Shown piece after piece: positions 9,106 to 17,600 of a DNA stretch of 64,000 bases; position 1 is the first letter of the stretch, and the number at the start of each line of letters is the position of its first letter. A program made the position numbers and the translations under genes. This DNA comes from Aquimarina sp. AU58 (lineage in GTDB: Bacteria > Bacteroidota > Bacteroidia > Flavobacteriales > Flavobacteriaceae): positions 186,001 through 250,000 of the forward strand of contig NZ_OMPD01000006.1 in the NCBI RefSeq assembly GCF_900312745.1, written 5' to 3'. Below the pieces are notes generated by a model. It made no database searches, was not told the DNA's origin, and worked only from the letters and a program-made list of their open reading frames with translations.

Positions 9106-10527
9106 TTATCTATAACTTCTAGGTCCTAAAAATGCGGTGGTTGTCGTTTCGATTAATTTGTCGTTGCTATATACTCCGATTTTTAATCGGTTACTATCAC
9201 CTTTTAGCGCTGCACCGTTAATTTCAATAAATAAAGTACCCTCAGCAATTCCTTGTTTAGGGACATTAAAATTTTTGTGAGTGACCAGCTCTATTTTTCC
9301 TTTATGGGATATCAATTCAAAACGAACATCTTCAATTTCTGCCGTAGTTTTATTAACCAACTTATAGGTGTATACGTTACTAATGATATTATTCTCTTTT
9401 CTCTCATATAATTGTCCTGGTAGTCGTAAGATATTTGCTTCTACGTCGTTTCTTAAAAATGACATTCCTAGTAAAACACCGGTTAGAATTATTAGAACAG
9501 CACTATATCCTTTTAATCTTGGAGTGAATTTAAATTTTGCTTTTTTGGCAATGTTATCTTCACTGGCATATCGTATTAATCCTTTCGGAAGATTTACACT
9601 TTCCATCATATGGTCACAGGCATCAATACAAGCAGTACAGTTTACACATTCTAGTTGTGTACCATTACGAATATCGATTCCTGTTGGGCAAACATGCACA
9701 CACTGAAAACAATCAATACAATCTCCTTTTCCGGTAGAAGGGCGATCTTCGTTTTTCTTAAACTTAGCTCTTCCTTCTTCTTTCTCTCCACGCTTATAAT
9801 CATAAGCAACTACAATTGATTTAGAGTCGAGTAGTACTCCTTGCAATCGCCCGTAAGGACAAGCAATAATACAAACCTGTTCTCTAAACCATGCGAATAC
9901 AAAATAAAAGACAGCCGTAAATATAAGTAAAGAGATTAAGGTGCTTACATGTTGAAAAGGTCCATCGATGATATACCGTAACAATACATCACTTTCGATC
10001 AAATAAGCTAAAAATATATTTGCAATTAAGAACGAAATGATAAAAAATATAACCCATTTAAGAGCACGTTTACGAATCTTTTCTGCATTCCAGGGTTGTT
10101 TATTCAGACGTATTTGTTTTCCGCGATCACCTTCGATCCAGTATTCTATTCTTCGAAAAACCATTTCCATGAAAATCGTTTGCGGGCATATCCATCCACA
10201 AAATATCCTACCAAAAGCAACGGTGAATAGAGTTATAAATATAACACCAATGAGCATTGATATCACAAACAAATGAAAATCTTGAGGCCAAAATGGTGCT
10301 CCAAAAATGTTAAAACGACGTTCTAGGACATTAAATAGTAAGAACTGGTTACCGTTAATTTTGATGAAAGGAGCAGAAATCAGAAATATCAATAATCCAT
10401 AACTTACCCATTTACGATAATCATAATACTTACCATTAGGTTTTTTGGGATACACCCATGCACGTTTACCCTCTTCGTTTATGGTGCCGATAGAATCTCT
10501 AAATCTTTCGTTTTCGGGTGTTTCCAA
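9106..10527 (-). CDS. ccoG: CcoG/FixG ferredoxin-type oxidase assembly protein
   Basis: 473 residues. Membrane helices frame the N-terminal half; the middle carries two 4Fe-4S motifs, CIDCFQCVHVCP and CVNCTACIDACD; the C-terminal 110 residues form an immunoglobulin-like IG_FixG domain. CcoG is a cupric reductase that prepares copper for the CuB centre of cbb3 oxidase. It lies 76 bp downstream of ccoP. Confidence 0.95.
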   Translation of the reverse strand: METPENERFRDSIGTINEEGKRAWVYPKKPNGKYYDYRKWVSYGLLIFLISAPFIKINGNQFLLFNVLERRFNIFGAPFWPQDFHLFVISMLIGVIFITLFTVAFGRIFCGWICPQTIFMEMVFRRIEYWIEGDRGKQIRLNKQPWNAEKIRKRALKWVIFFIISFLIANIFLAYLIESDVLLRYIIDGPFQHVSTLISLLIFTAVFYFVFAWFREQVCIIACPYGRLQGVLLDSKSIVVAYDYKRGEKEEGRAKFKKNEDRPSTGKGDCIDCFQCVHVCPTGIDIRNGTQLECVNCTACIDACDHMMESVNLPKGLIRYASEDNIAKKAKFKFTPRLKGYSAVLIILTGVLLGMSFLRNDVEANILRLPGQLYERKENNIISNVYTYKLVNKTTAEIEDVRFELISHKGKIELVTHKNFNVPKQGIAEGTLFIEINGAALKGDSNRLKIGVYSNDKLIETTTTAFLGPRSYR

Positions 10528-10602
10528 TGGTTTTGATTTTATTCGTTCAGTACTACAGTTGTTAAATCCGAAACAGATTCAGGAGTTTCTTCCTTCTATT
10601 TT

Positions 10603-11493
10603 TTATTTCTGTATATCGGGATCAGTCCAAATTTCTCCCTGTGCTTCTTTTGGTTCGGCAGGGGTTGTGCCTCCTAGTGTAATGATGTAACTCGCTACTT
10701 GTGCCATTTCAACAGGTTTTAGAGTTTGTTTCCAGGCAACCATTCCTTTTCCATCTCTTCCTCCTTCAGAAATTGTTCTGAATACATTTTTGATACCTCC
10801 TCCCAGAATCCAATACTCATCAGTAATATTAGGGCCAATACCTCCACCGCCATCTGCCTTATGACAAGCGACACAATTGGTTGTATACACTGCTTTTCCT
10901 GCACTAATATCAGAAGCATCTGTTAGTAATGTAACCGTATTTACGTCTACCAAATCTTTAGCCGTTTTTTTGTATTTTTCGATTGCAATTTTAGCTTCAG
11001 CTACTTCAGTTTCATATTCTTCTGCTTGAGTATAATCATTGTATACATGAAAGCGAACTAAATAGACTATACCAAATATAATTGTAGCATAAAACATATA
11101 GACCCACCATGGTGGTAAATTATTATCGAGCTCTTTAATCCCATCATAGTTGTGATCCAAAATGATTTCTTCTTCACTTTCTACAGGTTTACTGTCGAGG
11201 AGTTTTAAATAGATGCTTTTAATCCATTTAAATTGTTTTTCTTTTTTAGCTTTTTCTGCCAGAATGTAGCGTTCTTGCGCATCAGGTTTTAAAGAACGAA
11301 AGAGGATACTTCTTAATGCTTCTAAACTAATTTCTATTGCTATAATAAACAGTAAAACCATTCCTAATATTAACCAGGTGAGAGGTTGTGCTATAAATGC
11401 AGATTGTTCTCCTGATTCTACAGTTAATTCTATTAATAGGTATGCTAGGAATAGAAAAGCAATAATTCTTATATAGGATGCAGTACTTCTCAT
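10603..11493 (-). CDS. ccoP: cbb3 oxidase subunit CcoP with a single c-type heme motif
   Basis: 296 residues. Two membrane segments are visible: one near residues 30-55, and one (YMFYATIIFGIVYLVRFH) preceded by the CcoP N-terminal motif DGIKELDNNLPPWW. A single cytochrome c domain follows, with CVACH and a distal Met in GKGMVAWK. Proteobacterial CcoP normally has two hemes; here I find only one motif. Its ATG overlaps the end of ccoQ by 4 bases. Confidence 0.93.
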   Translation of the reverse strand: MRSTASYIRIIAFLFLAYLLIELTVESGEQSAFIAQPLTWLILGMVLLFIIAIEISLEALRSILFRSLKPDAQERYILAEKAKKEKQFKWIKSIYLKLLDSKPVESEEEIILDHNYDGIKELDNNLPPWWVYMFYATIIFGIVYLVRFHVYNDYTQAEEYETEVAEAKIAIEKYKKTAKDLVDVNTVTLLTDASDISAGKAVYTTNCVACHKADGGGGIGPNITDEYWILGGGIKNVFRTISEGGRDGKGMVAWKQTLKPVEMAQVASYIITLGGTTPAEPKEAQGEIWTDPDIQK

Positions 11494-11675
11494 AACACGT
11501 TTTCGTTTTCAGTTTCTAATGGAATTTGGCTTACTTCTTTTATATGCTCTTTTTTTGCGGTGAAAACCCACCAGAATAATGCGGCAAAGAAGATGAAAAA
11601 GATAAGAAGCGAAATCATCGGATAGATTTCAATACCTTCAATACTTTCCATATGGCCTTTTATAAATTTTAGCAT
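11490..11675 (-). CDS. ccoQ: CcoQ/FixQ-like small oxidase subunit
   Basis: 61 residues. One membrane helix (MISLLIFFIFFAALFWWVF) is followed by a charged tail. Position between ccoNO and ccoP and the length match CcoQ, which stabilises the cbb3 complex. Sequence in this family is poorly conserved, so the name rests mostly on size and position. Confidence 0.8.
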   Translation of the reverse strand: MLKFIKGHMESIEGIEIYPMISLLIFFIFFAALFWWVFTAKKEHIKEVSQIPLETENENVL

Positions 11676-11680
11676 GGCGT

Positions 11681-13882
11681 TTATTCTTTAGTTTGAACTA
11701 CGGTTTCTTTGTTTTTAACTTTTATATCGGTTCCTAACCTTTGGATATAAGCAATCAAGGCTACAACTTCTCTATCTCGCATCTCGATAAAATCCAATCC
11801 GTTTTCCTGTGCATATTTTTTATCAGCCTCATAGGTTTTTACAAAATCAGGATCGGTATACAAATTTTTCTCTATTGTAGTTGCTTGTTCGTCCATCCAT
11901 TGTTGTGCTCTGGTAATTTCTTCGGGAGTATAAGGAACACCTAAAGTCACCATAGCATTCATTTTATCTTCGGTTTGAGAACGATCAAGTTTGTTTTTGA
12001 TCAGCCATTTATAGCTTGGCATAATAGATCCCGATGAGGTTGTTTGCGGATCATAAAAATGATTTAAGTGCCAGTTATCAGAATATTTCCCTCCAATCCT
12101 CATTAAATCAGGTCCGGTTCGTTTACTTCCCCATAAGAAAGGATGATCATAGACATATTCACCAGCTTTAGAGTATTCGCCATATCGTTCTACTTCACTA
12201 CGGAAAGGTCTGATCATCTGTGAATGACAGGATACACAACTTTCTCTAATGTAAATATCTCTTCCTTCTAACTCAAGAGGAGTGTATGGTTTCACACTAG
12301 TAATGGTAGGGATATTAGATTTTACCATTAAAGTAGGAACTATTTGTACGATACCCCCAATTAAGATAGCTATAGTAGCAAAAATGGTTAGTTTAACAGG
12401 TCTTCTCTCTAACCAGGTATGATATCCTTCTTTAACGGTTCTGTGTTTGGTCACTTTGGTAAGTGGAGCAGCTTCTGCAAGCTCGTCTGTCACGGTACTA
12501 CCATTCTTTATGGTTTTAATAACGTTGTATAACATGATAAACATTCCGAAGATGAATAAACTTCCACCGATAGCACGCATCCAGTACATTGGGATAATTT
12601 CATTTACAGTTTCTAAGAAATTACCGTAAGTAAGTGTTCCGTCTGGATTAAATTGTTTCCACATAGAAGCTTGTACAAATCCGGCAACATACATAGGTAA
12701 TGCATACATAATGATCCCCAGAGTACCAATCCAGAAGTGAGCATTAGCCAATCCTGTTGACCACAATTTGGTTTTGAATAATCTTGGGATTAACCAATAC
12801 GCCATCCCAAAGGTTAAGAATCCATTCCAGGCTAATGCACCAACATGAACGTGTGCAATAATCCAATCACTAAAATGCGCAATAGCGTTTACATTCTTTA
12901 AGGATAACATAGGTCCTTCAAAAGTGGCCATACCATAACCGGTAATGGCAACTACCATAAATTTTAATACAGGATCGGTACGTACCTTATCCCAGGCACC
13001 TCTTAATGTTAGTAACCCATTAATCATACCTCCCCAGGATGGAGCAATTAGCATAACAGAGAATGCTACACCAAGATTCTGTGCCCAATCTGGTAAAGAT
13101 GAATATAAAAGGTGATGAGGTCCTGCCCATATATAGATAAATATTAAAGACCAAAAGTGAACAATAGATAATCGATATGAATAGACCGGCCTATTTGCAG
13201 CTTTTGGAATAAAATAATACATCAAGCCTAAGAAAGGAGTAGTAAGAAAAAATGCAACTGCATTATGACCATACCACCATTGTACTAAAGCATCCTGAAC
13301 ACCTGCATATACCGAATAACTTTTTAAGGCACTTACGGGTAATGCAAGGCTATTAAAAATATGGAGAACAGCTACTGTAACAAAAGTCGCCAGATAAAAC
13401 CATATAGCAACATACATATGGCGTTGTCTTCTTTTTAAAATGGTTCCAATAAGATTCCACCCAAAGGCTACCCAGACAATAGCAATTGCAATATCAAAAG
13501 GCCATTCTAACTCGGCATATTCTTTTGAAGAGGTATATCCTAACGGAAGTGTAATAGCGGCACCAACAATGATCAATTGCCATGCCCAAAAGTTAACGTT
13601 ACTAAGTGTATCATTAAACATACGGGTTTTTAGCAAACGTTGAGTAGAGTAGTATACTCCTGCAAAAATAGCGTTACCAACAAATGCAAAAATAACTGCA
13701 TTGGTATGTAATGGTCTTAATCTCCCAAAGCTTAACCATGAGATTCCATCTGTTAGATTAGGGAATAAAAATAGAAACGCCAGTAGCAAGCCTACAGACA
13801 TCCCAACAACACCCCAGAGCAGAGTGGCATATAAGAATTTTTTTACGATTTTATTATCGTAATAGAATTGTTCCATTTCCAT
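11681..13882 (-). CDS. ccoN: Fused cbb3 oxidase catalytic and monoheme subunits CcoN-CcoO
   Basis: 733 residues joining two normally separate proteins. About 1-480 is the CcoN heme-copper subunit with many membrane helices and histidine ligands (QWWYGHNAVAFF, WAGPHHLLYSS, IIAHVHVGALAWN). About 500-733 is CcoO with heme motif CVSCHSQMIRPFRSE and GSKRTGPDLMRIGGKYSD. It reduces oxygen to water with high affinity and pumps protons. The fusion is common in Bacteroidota. It starts 1 bp after ccoS, and Met3 (13876) is an alternative start. Confidence 0.96.
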   Translation of the reverse strand: MEMEQFYYDNKIVKKFLYATLLWGVVGMSVGLLLAFLFLFPNLTDGISWLSFGRLRPLHTNAVIFAFVGNAIFAGVYYSTQRLLKTRMFNDTLSNVNFWAWQLIIVGAAITLPLGYTSSKEYAELEWPFDIAIAIVWVAFGWNLIGTILKRRQRHMYVAIWFYLATFVTVAVLHIFNSLALPVSALKSYSVYAGVQDALVQWWYGHNAVAFFLTTPFLGLMYYFIPKAANRPVYSYRLSIVHFWSLIFIYIWAGPHHLLYSSLPDWAQNLGVAFSVMLIAPSWGGMINGLLTLRGAWDKVRTDPVLKFMVVAITGYGMATFEGPMLSLKNVNAIAHFSDWIIAHVHVGALAWNGFLTFGMAYWLIPRLFKTKLWSTGLANAHFWIGTLGIIMYALPMYVAGFVQASMWKQFNPDGTLTYGNFLETVNEIIPMYWMRAIGGSLFIFGMFIMLYNVIKTIKNGSTVTDELAEAAPLTKVTKHRTVKEGYHTWLERRPVKLTIFATIAILIGGIVQIVPTLMVKSNIPTITSVKPYTPLELEGRDIYIRESCVSCHSQMIRPFRSEVERYGEYSKAGEYVYDHPFLWGSKRTGPDLMRIGGKYSDNWHLNHFYDPQTTSSGSIMPSYKWLIKNKLDRSQTEDKMNAMVTLGVPYTPEEITRAQQWMDEQATTIEKNLYTDPDFVKTYEADKKYAQENGLDFIEMRDREVVALIAYIQRLGTDIKVKNKETVVQTKE

Positions 13883-13883
13883 A

Positions 13884-14078
13884 TTAAGATTGTTTAGTTT
13901 TAGTGGATTCCGAAGATTTTTCTTTGCTTTCTTTTATAAGTTCATCATCAAAAAGCATCCTAACAGAAGGAGTATAGACATCATCATATTGACCATTTCT
14001 GACCGATATAATGAAGCTAATAAAAAAGACGATGGCAACGATAATACTAATCGTTAAGAGTATATAGATTACACCCAT
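13884..14078 (-). CDS. ccoS: CcoS oxidase maturation protein
   Basis: 64 residues. One N-terminal helix (VIYILLTISIIVAIVFFISF) is followed by NGQYDDVYTPSVRMLFDD, the CcoS signature. CcoS is needed for cofactor insertion into CcoN. It is the first gene of the oxidase operon and has an FNR-like promoter. In many relatives ccoI lies directly upstream; here ccoI is almost 10 kb away, beyond the nap cluster. Confidence 0.92.
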   Translation of the reverse strand: MGVIYILLTISIIVAIVFFISFIISVRNGQYDDVYTPSVRMLFDDELIKESKEKSSESTKTKQS

Positions 14079-14098
14079 ACTTACTTTTGATTATGAGT

Positions 14099-14141
14099 CA
14101 AAAGTATGCGCGAACATTTTCTAAAAAAATGACATTTATCA
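14099..14141 (-). promoter_or_regulatory. FNR-like site plus -7 element of the ccoS operon
   Basis: TGACATTTATCA at 14130-14141, and on the minus strand TACTTTTG at 14099-14106, a perfect TAnnTTTG. The gap is exactly 23 nt. The start point would be near 14094, 16 nt before the ccoS ATG. Confidence 0.82.
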
Positions 14142-14309
14142 GGTTTTATTAATTAAGGCTATTCTTAGTGAGAATATCCAATTTATTAATGCTTTTATAG
14201 CCCTACAATGTTAATAATTGTTAAAATAGTACCTTTTTATACATAGTACTGTAACAAAAATGATTTATCGACGTCTAGTAGGTATACATCAATTATAAAA
14301 ACAGAAATT

Positions 14310-14396
14310 ATGAGAACTTTAGACAACAATCAAATCACTAAAAAATTAACAGCAACCAAAGGTTATGTTTGGAATTCAAAAAGACGTTACAGATAA
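14310..14396 (+). CDS. Tandem small basic peptide, copy 1 (28 aa)
   Basis: A short ORF beginning MRTLDNNQITKKL and ending GYVWNSKRRYR. It is the most divergent member of a four-copy array with a period of 145-147 bp. The N-terminal MRT, the central GY-x-W and the terminal NSKRRYR are shared. The leader just before the ATG (aaaacagaaatt) is also shared with the other copies. The peptide is strongly basic, with no signal sequence, membrane helix or cysteine. I do not recognise the family and assign no function. No Crp-type site with the local geometry precedes it; TACCTTTT at 14230-14237 could be its -7 element. Confidence 0.75.
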   Translation: MRTLDNNQITKKLTATKGYVWNSKRRYR

Positions 14397-14454
14397 TTTT
14401 AGGTACAATAATTTAAAAAATAACAATTTATACATCAATCAAAAAACAGAAATT

Positions 14455-14541
14455 ATGAGAACTATAGACAGTAACAGAATCACAAGAAAATTAAATGCAC
14501 CAATCGGATATACCTGGAATTCGAAAAGACGATACAGATAA
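14455..14541 (+). CDS. Tandem small basic peptide, copy 2 (28 aa)
   Basis: The ORF begins MRTIDSNRITRKLNAP and ends GYTWNSKRRYR. It differs from copy 4 at seven codons, and all seven changes are silent (GAC/GAT, AAT/AAC, GCA/GCT, CCA/CCT, TCG/TCA, AGA/AGG, TAC/TAT). That is strong sign of selection on a translated peptide. The repeated unit also includes about 30 nt of leader (from tacatcaatc to the ATG), so each copy appears to carry its own translation start signal. Confidence 0.82.
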   Translation: MRTIDSNRITRKLNAPIGYTWNSKRRYR

Positions 14542-14601
14542 TTTTAAATACAACTATTAGAAAAATATAACAATTTATACATCAATCAAAAAACAGAAAT
14601 T

Positions 14602-14688
14602 ATGAGAACTATAGACAGTAACAGAACCACAAGAAAATTAAATGCACCAATTGGATATACCTGGAATTCGAAAAGACGATACAGATAA
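14602..14688 (+). CDS. Tandem small basic peptide, copy 3 (28 aa)
   Basis: Nearly the same as copy 2; one residue differs (Ile9 to Thr, ATC to ACC) and one codon is silently changed (ATC to ATT). The 147-bp period, leader and terminal NSKRRYR motif are kept. This is probably the youngest duplicate pair, as the flanking spacers of copies 2 and 3 are also almost identical. Confidence 0.8.
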   Translation: MRTIDSNRTTRKLNAPIGYTWNSKRRYR

Positions 14689-14748
14689 TTTTAAATACAA
14701 CTATTAGAAAAATATAACAATTTATACATCAATCAAAAAACAGAAATT

Positions 14749-14835
14749 ATGAGAACTATAGATAGTAACAGAATCACAAGAAAATTAAACGCTCCTATCG
14801 GATATACCTGGAATTCAAAAAGGCGATATAGATAA
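14749..14835 (+). CDS. Tandem small basic peptide, copy 4 (28 aa)
   Basis: The encoded peptide is identical to copy 2 although the DNA differs at seven third-codon positions. The spacer after it differs from those of copies 1-3, so the array ends here and a related but different ORF follows. No function known. Confidence 0.82.
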   Translation: MRTIDSNRITRKLNAPIGYTWNSKRRYR

Positions 14836-14885
14836 CATATATTTATCAATCTATCCCAATACCTTGGGATCAAAAACTAATCATC

Positions 14886-15020
14886 ATGAGAACTTTACGA
14901 AATATTAGAAAACAACTAAAAACAGCAACACAAAAACAAAATATGTTTTTGGATTGTGTACCAAAGCTTTATAATTATGAAGATACTTTGTTCACCGGAG
15001 TTAAGCGCTACGCACATTAA
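14886..15020 (+). CDS. Small ORF after the peptide array (44 aa), diverged relative
   Basis: 44 residues starting MRTLRNIRKQLKTATQ and ending TGVKRYAH. It shares the MRT start, basic N-terminal half and a K-R-Y near the C-terminus with the array peptides, but has a different middle containing one Cys (FLDCVP). It is the last ORF before the terminator at 15041, so it is probably on the same transcript. Coding status is less certain than for the repeats, as there is no second copy to compare. Confidence 0.55.
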   Translation: MRTLRNIRKQLKTATQKQNMFLDCVPKLYNYEDTLFTGVKRYAH

Positions 15021-15040
15021 ACTACGAGTTATTAGATGCT

Positions 15041-15076
15041 AAAAGGCCGAATTTTATTAAAAATTCGGCCTTTTTT
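15041..15076. terminator. Bidirectional rho-independent terminator
   Basis: Perfect 15-bp arms, AAAAGGCCGAATTTT (15041-15055) and AAAATTCGGCCTTTT (15060-15074), loop of 4, with a T-run on each strand. It ends the peptide array from the left and the nap operon (stop at 15075) from the right. Confidence 0.88.
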
Positions 15077-16319
15077 ATTTTTTTCTAAACTGTAATTTCC
15101 CTGTTTCTATTTTGATGGCAGTTTTTGCCAGTATAGTAAAAACGAAGGCTCCTAAAGCCCAAATGCCAAGAGTTACTCCAATTTCTATTCCCGTGGGGGT
15201 GTATTCTGAAATTTTTCCATAAGGTCCTGGGATAAAACCAGGAACGATCAAACCGAACCCTTTTTCTATCCAGATGGCTATAAAGAGAATAAAACAACAG
15301 AAATATAACACCTTTAAATTGTTGCGCAGTTTACCAAAAGTTAGCAATACAGTTGCTAAAACATTTAGAGGAATCGCAGTCCATATCCAAGGTAATAATG
15401 CTGTTTTACCATGTAAACCAAAGAATAGATAATATGCACTTTCACTATGATGTGTTGGGGCATAAAATTCTTTAAACAACTCAGATACTAACATGATTAG
15501 GTTGATTTGGGCTGCGACAGTAACGATCATACCAATTTTTTTGATCGTTTTATCTTCTATTTTAAATTCGGTAAATGTTCTAATGATTGCCAAAACAAGA
15601 ATAATCAAGGCGGGCCCGGCGGCAAATGCCGATGCCAAAAATCGAGGGCCTAATAATGCGTTGTTCCAAAAAGGGCGAGCTTGTAAGCCTTGATATAGAA
15701 ATGCAGTTACCAAATGAATAGCTACTGCCCAAAATACAGACAAAATTGCTCCTGGAACATAGATTTTTGGATTAGGCACTTTTCCCTGATAACGTGTGAA
15801 CAAAATGTAAAACGGGATAGAGATATTTAAAAATAAATATCCATTAAGTACAATAACATCCCAGGTTAGCATTGAAGCTGGAAAATTAAAGACTCCGATT
15901 CCCGGTATCATATGCCACAATACAGATGGTCCACCCATATCGGCTACAACAAAAGCCAAACACATAATCAATGCTGCTACGGCTAGTCCCTCACCAATAA
16001 GTACGGCTTGTTTAAAATCAATATCTTTTAATACATAAGTCGGCATAACGAGCATTACTGCAGCTGCAGCAACACCAACCAGAAATGTAAAATTAGAAAT
16101 ATACAGCCCCCAGCTTACCCTGTCGGTCATCCCTGTGACACTTAGGCCGTGTTCTATTTGTAAAGAATAACAGTACATACCAATGAGCATGACAAAAGTC
16201 AAAAATGCCATCCAGATGTGGTATTTTTTTGAGCCTTGAGTAGTAGTATCTAAGCTATCTTTAACTAAACTTCCAAAAACTTTAAGTCGTTTCATGTGTT
16301 GTTTTTTTGGCGTGCCCAT
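15075..16319 (-). CDS. NrfD/PsrC-like quinol dehydrogenase membrane subunit
   Basis: 414 residues with about ten membrane helices of the polysulfide reductase NrfD family (for example SWGLYISNFTFLVGVAAAAV and ASAFAAGPALIILVLAII). It would oxidise menaquinol and pass electrons to the FeS protein encoded just upstream. In this operon it takes the place of NapC or NapH. The start could be Met1 or Met9 (16295). The 115-bp gap to the FeS gene holds a dispersed repeat (16363-16385). It is the last gene of the nap operon. Confidence 0.88.
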   Translation of the reverse strand: MGTPKKQHMKRLKVFGSLVKDSLDTTTQGSKKYHIWMAFLTFVMLIGMYCYSLQIEHGLSVTGMTDRVSWGLYISNFTFLVGVAAAAVMLVMPTYVLKDIDFKQAVLIGEGLAVAALIMCLAFVVADMGGPSVLWHMIPGIGVFNFPASMLTWDVIVLNGYLFLNISIPFYILFTRYQGKVPNPKIYVPGAILSVFWAVAIHLVTAFLYQGLQARPFWNNALLGPRFLASAFAAGPALIILVLAIIRTFTEFKIEDKTIKKIGMIVTVAAQINLIMLVSELFKEFYAPTHHSESAYYLFFGLHGKTALLPWIWTAIPLNVLATVLLTFGKLRNNLKVLYFCCFILFIAIWIEKGFGLIVPGFIPGPYGKISEYTPTGIEIGVTLGIWALGAFVFTILAKTAIKIETGKLQFRKK

Positions 16320-16362
16320 GGGGTCGGGCTTTTCACTATATCTTTTCTAACTTACTTCTCGT

Positions 16363-16385
16363 CCTTCGACAAGCTCAGAATGACA
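16363..16385. repeat. Dispersed CTTCGACA-GCTCAG-type repeat inside the nap operon
   Basis: The core CTTCGACAAGCTCAGAATGA lies within this span. The same core with small changes occurs at 54270-54332 and 59949-59973. It is a half-hairpin of an intergenic repeat family common in Bacteroidota, here between two nap genes. Confidence 0.7.
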
Positions 16386-16434
16386 ACTCAAAGTACCAGA
16401 AAAGGATGCCGTTTCAATCCCTCACGCAATTTTA

Positions 16435-17556
16435 TTAATCCATAAAATACCAGAACTTAGGTTCTGTCCCAAGATCTTCTTTTAGTCTAAATACTTTTTT
16501 ATTATTAAGAACCCATCGTATTGTACTGTCCGGGTCTAATAAGTTTCCAAAAATTCGTGCTCCTGTTGGGCAAGCTTCTACACAAGCGGGATTTTTACCA
16601 GCTCGTGAACGCTGCACACAGAAAGTACATTTTTCCATTACCCCTTTTTTACGCATACGATTCCCCAGGTAATGTTGATTTTTGTTAATCTCATTTTCGG
16701 GAACTTCGGGAGTACTCCAGTTAAATCGTCGGCCATCATATGGGCAAGCTGCCATACAATACCTACAGCCCACGCACCAGTCATAATCTACGACTACTAA
16801 TCCATCTTCTTCACGCCATGTAGCTTGCACAGGGCAAACTTCTACACATGGGGGGTTGTCACAATGAAAACATTGTGTTCCCATATAAAAATGACCTTCT
16901 GCCGGGACTTCATGGTAATAATTGTCATCGGCTTCATCAAACTTAAGACCTTTTCCATCTTTCATTTCATGAATTCGAATATACTCCATCTGCGAATTTC
17001 GATCCTGATTATTTTCTTCAACGCAAGCACTTACGCAATCCATGTACCCTTGGCATTTAGAGATATTAAAAGCATATCCAAATAGCACGTCTTTCTCGGC
17101 GTTTTTAGAAGACATACTTATATTTTTCCCTTTTCGTAATTGATAGGAACGTACTAATCGATCAACAGTGGCTTTTTTCTCCTCATCGGTCATTAATTTG
17201 TAATTGCCTTTAAACTGTTCTTCCCAATCGATTTGTGCTTTTTCTTTGGTTTCTTCTCCAGAAGTCAGATTACAAGATGTACTTACGGCTCCGGCTCCGA
17301 TAACTAGACTAGCGGTTAATTTCCTAAAAGCAGTTCGGCGATCCATTTGTACATCAAAAACCTGGTCAAAACCATCTTTTTTGCGTTCGTCACCAATAGC
17401 AGCATCTACCGCAGCATCAAATTCTTTATCACTAATTTGATCTTTAGTATGAGAGCCGCATCCACCAGATGTTTTTCCACAACCGCAAGAACCTGTATTT
17501 TGTTTCTTTTTGCTATTTAGGTTTAGAGAAAACCATTTTTTAGTATTATCGCTCAT
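16435..17556 (-). CDS. NrfC/DmsB-like 4Fe-4S electron transfer protein of the nap operon
   Basis: 373 residues. It has ferredoxin-type cysteine groups of the four-cluster family: CQGYMDCVSAC, CFHCDNPPCVEVCP, CVGCRYCMAACP and CTFCVQRSRAGKNPACVEACP. A twin-arginine stretch DRRTAFRKL sits at about 72-80, followed by a hydrophobic run and a cysteine (STSCN). It is preceded by an unusual Cys/Gly-rich N-terminus (CGCGKTSGGCG, about 24-34). It should relay electrons from the NrfD-like subunit to the tetraheme lipoprotein. The internal position of the Tat-like motif suggests an N-terminal extension retained in the cytoplasm before export. Confidence 0.9.
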   Translation of the reverse strand: MSDNTKKWFSLNLNSKKKQNTGSCGCGKTSGGCGSHTKDQISDKEFDAAVDAAIGDERKKDGFDQVFDVQMDRRTAFRKLTASLVIGAGAVSTSCNLTSGEETKEKAQIDWEEQFKGNYKLMTDEEKKATVDRLVRSYQLRKGKNISMSSKNAEKDVLFGYAFNISKCQGYMDCVSACVEENNQDRNSQMEYIRIHEMKDGKGLKFDEADDNYYHEVPAEGHFYMGTQCFHCDNPPCVEVCPVQATWREEDGLVVVDYDWCVGCRYCMAACPYDGRRFNWSTPEVPENEINKNQHYLGNRMRKKGVMEKCTFCVQRSRAGKNPACVEACPTGARIFGNLLDPDSTIRWVLNNKKVFRLKEDLGTEPKFWYFMD

Positions 17557-17600
17557 TGTTAAATTGTTAAGAGGTATTACATGAAAGTGTGATAGCTAAA

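Larger units (their letters stand above)
14310..14835 (+). repeat. Four-copy tandem repeat, period about 147 bp, one peptide ORF per unit
   Basis: Units start at 14310, 14455, 14602 and 14749 (ATG positions). Each unit holds an 87-nt ORF and about 58-60 nt of spacer (taacaatttatacatcaatc and following), also conserved among copies 2-4. It is not a CRISPR: the repeats are long, contiguous, coding and lack unique spacers. Confidence 0.9.

Noticed and set aside
14211..14225. TTAATAATTGTTAA-like palindrome before the peptide array
   Set aside because: It resembles the GTA-N8-TAC type only loosely, and no -7 element lies at the matching distance.
14310..14835. CRISPR-like periodic array
   Set aside because: The repeats are about 147 bp, contiguous and coding, with silent substitutions between copies; there are no unique spacers and no cas genes.
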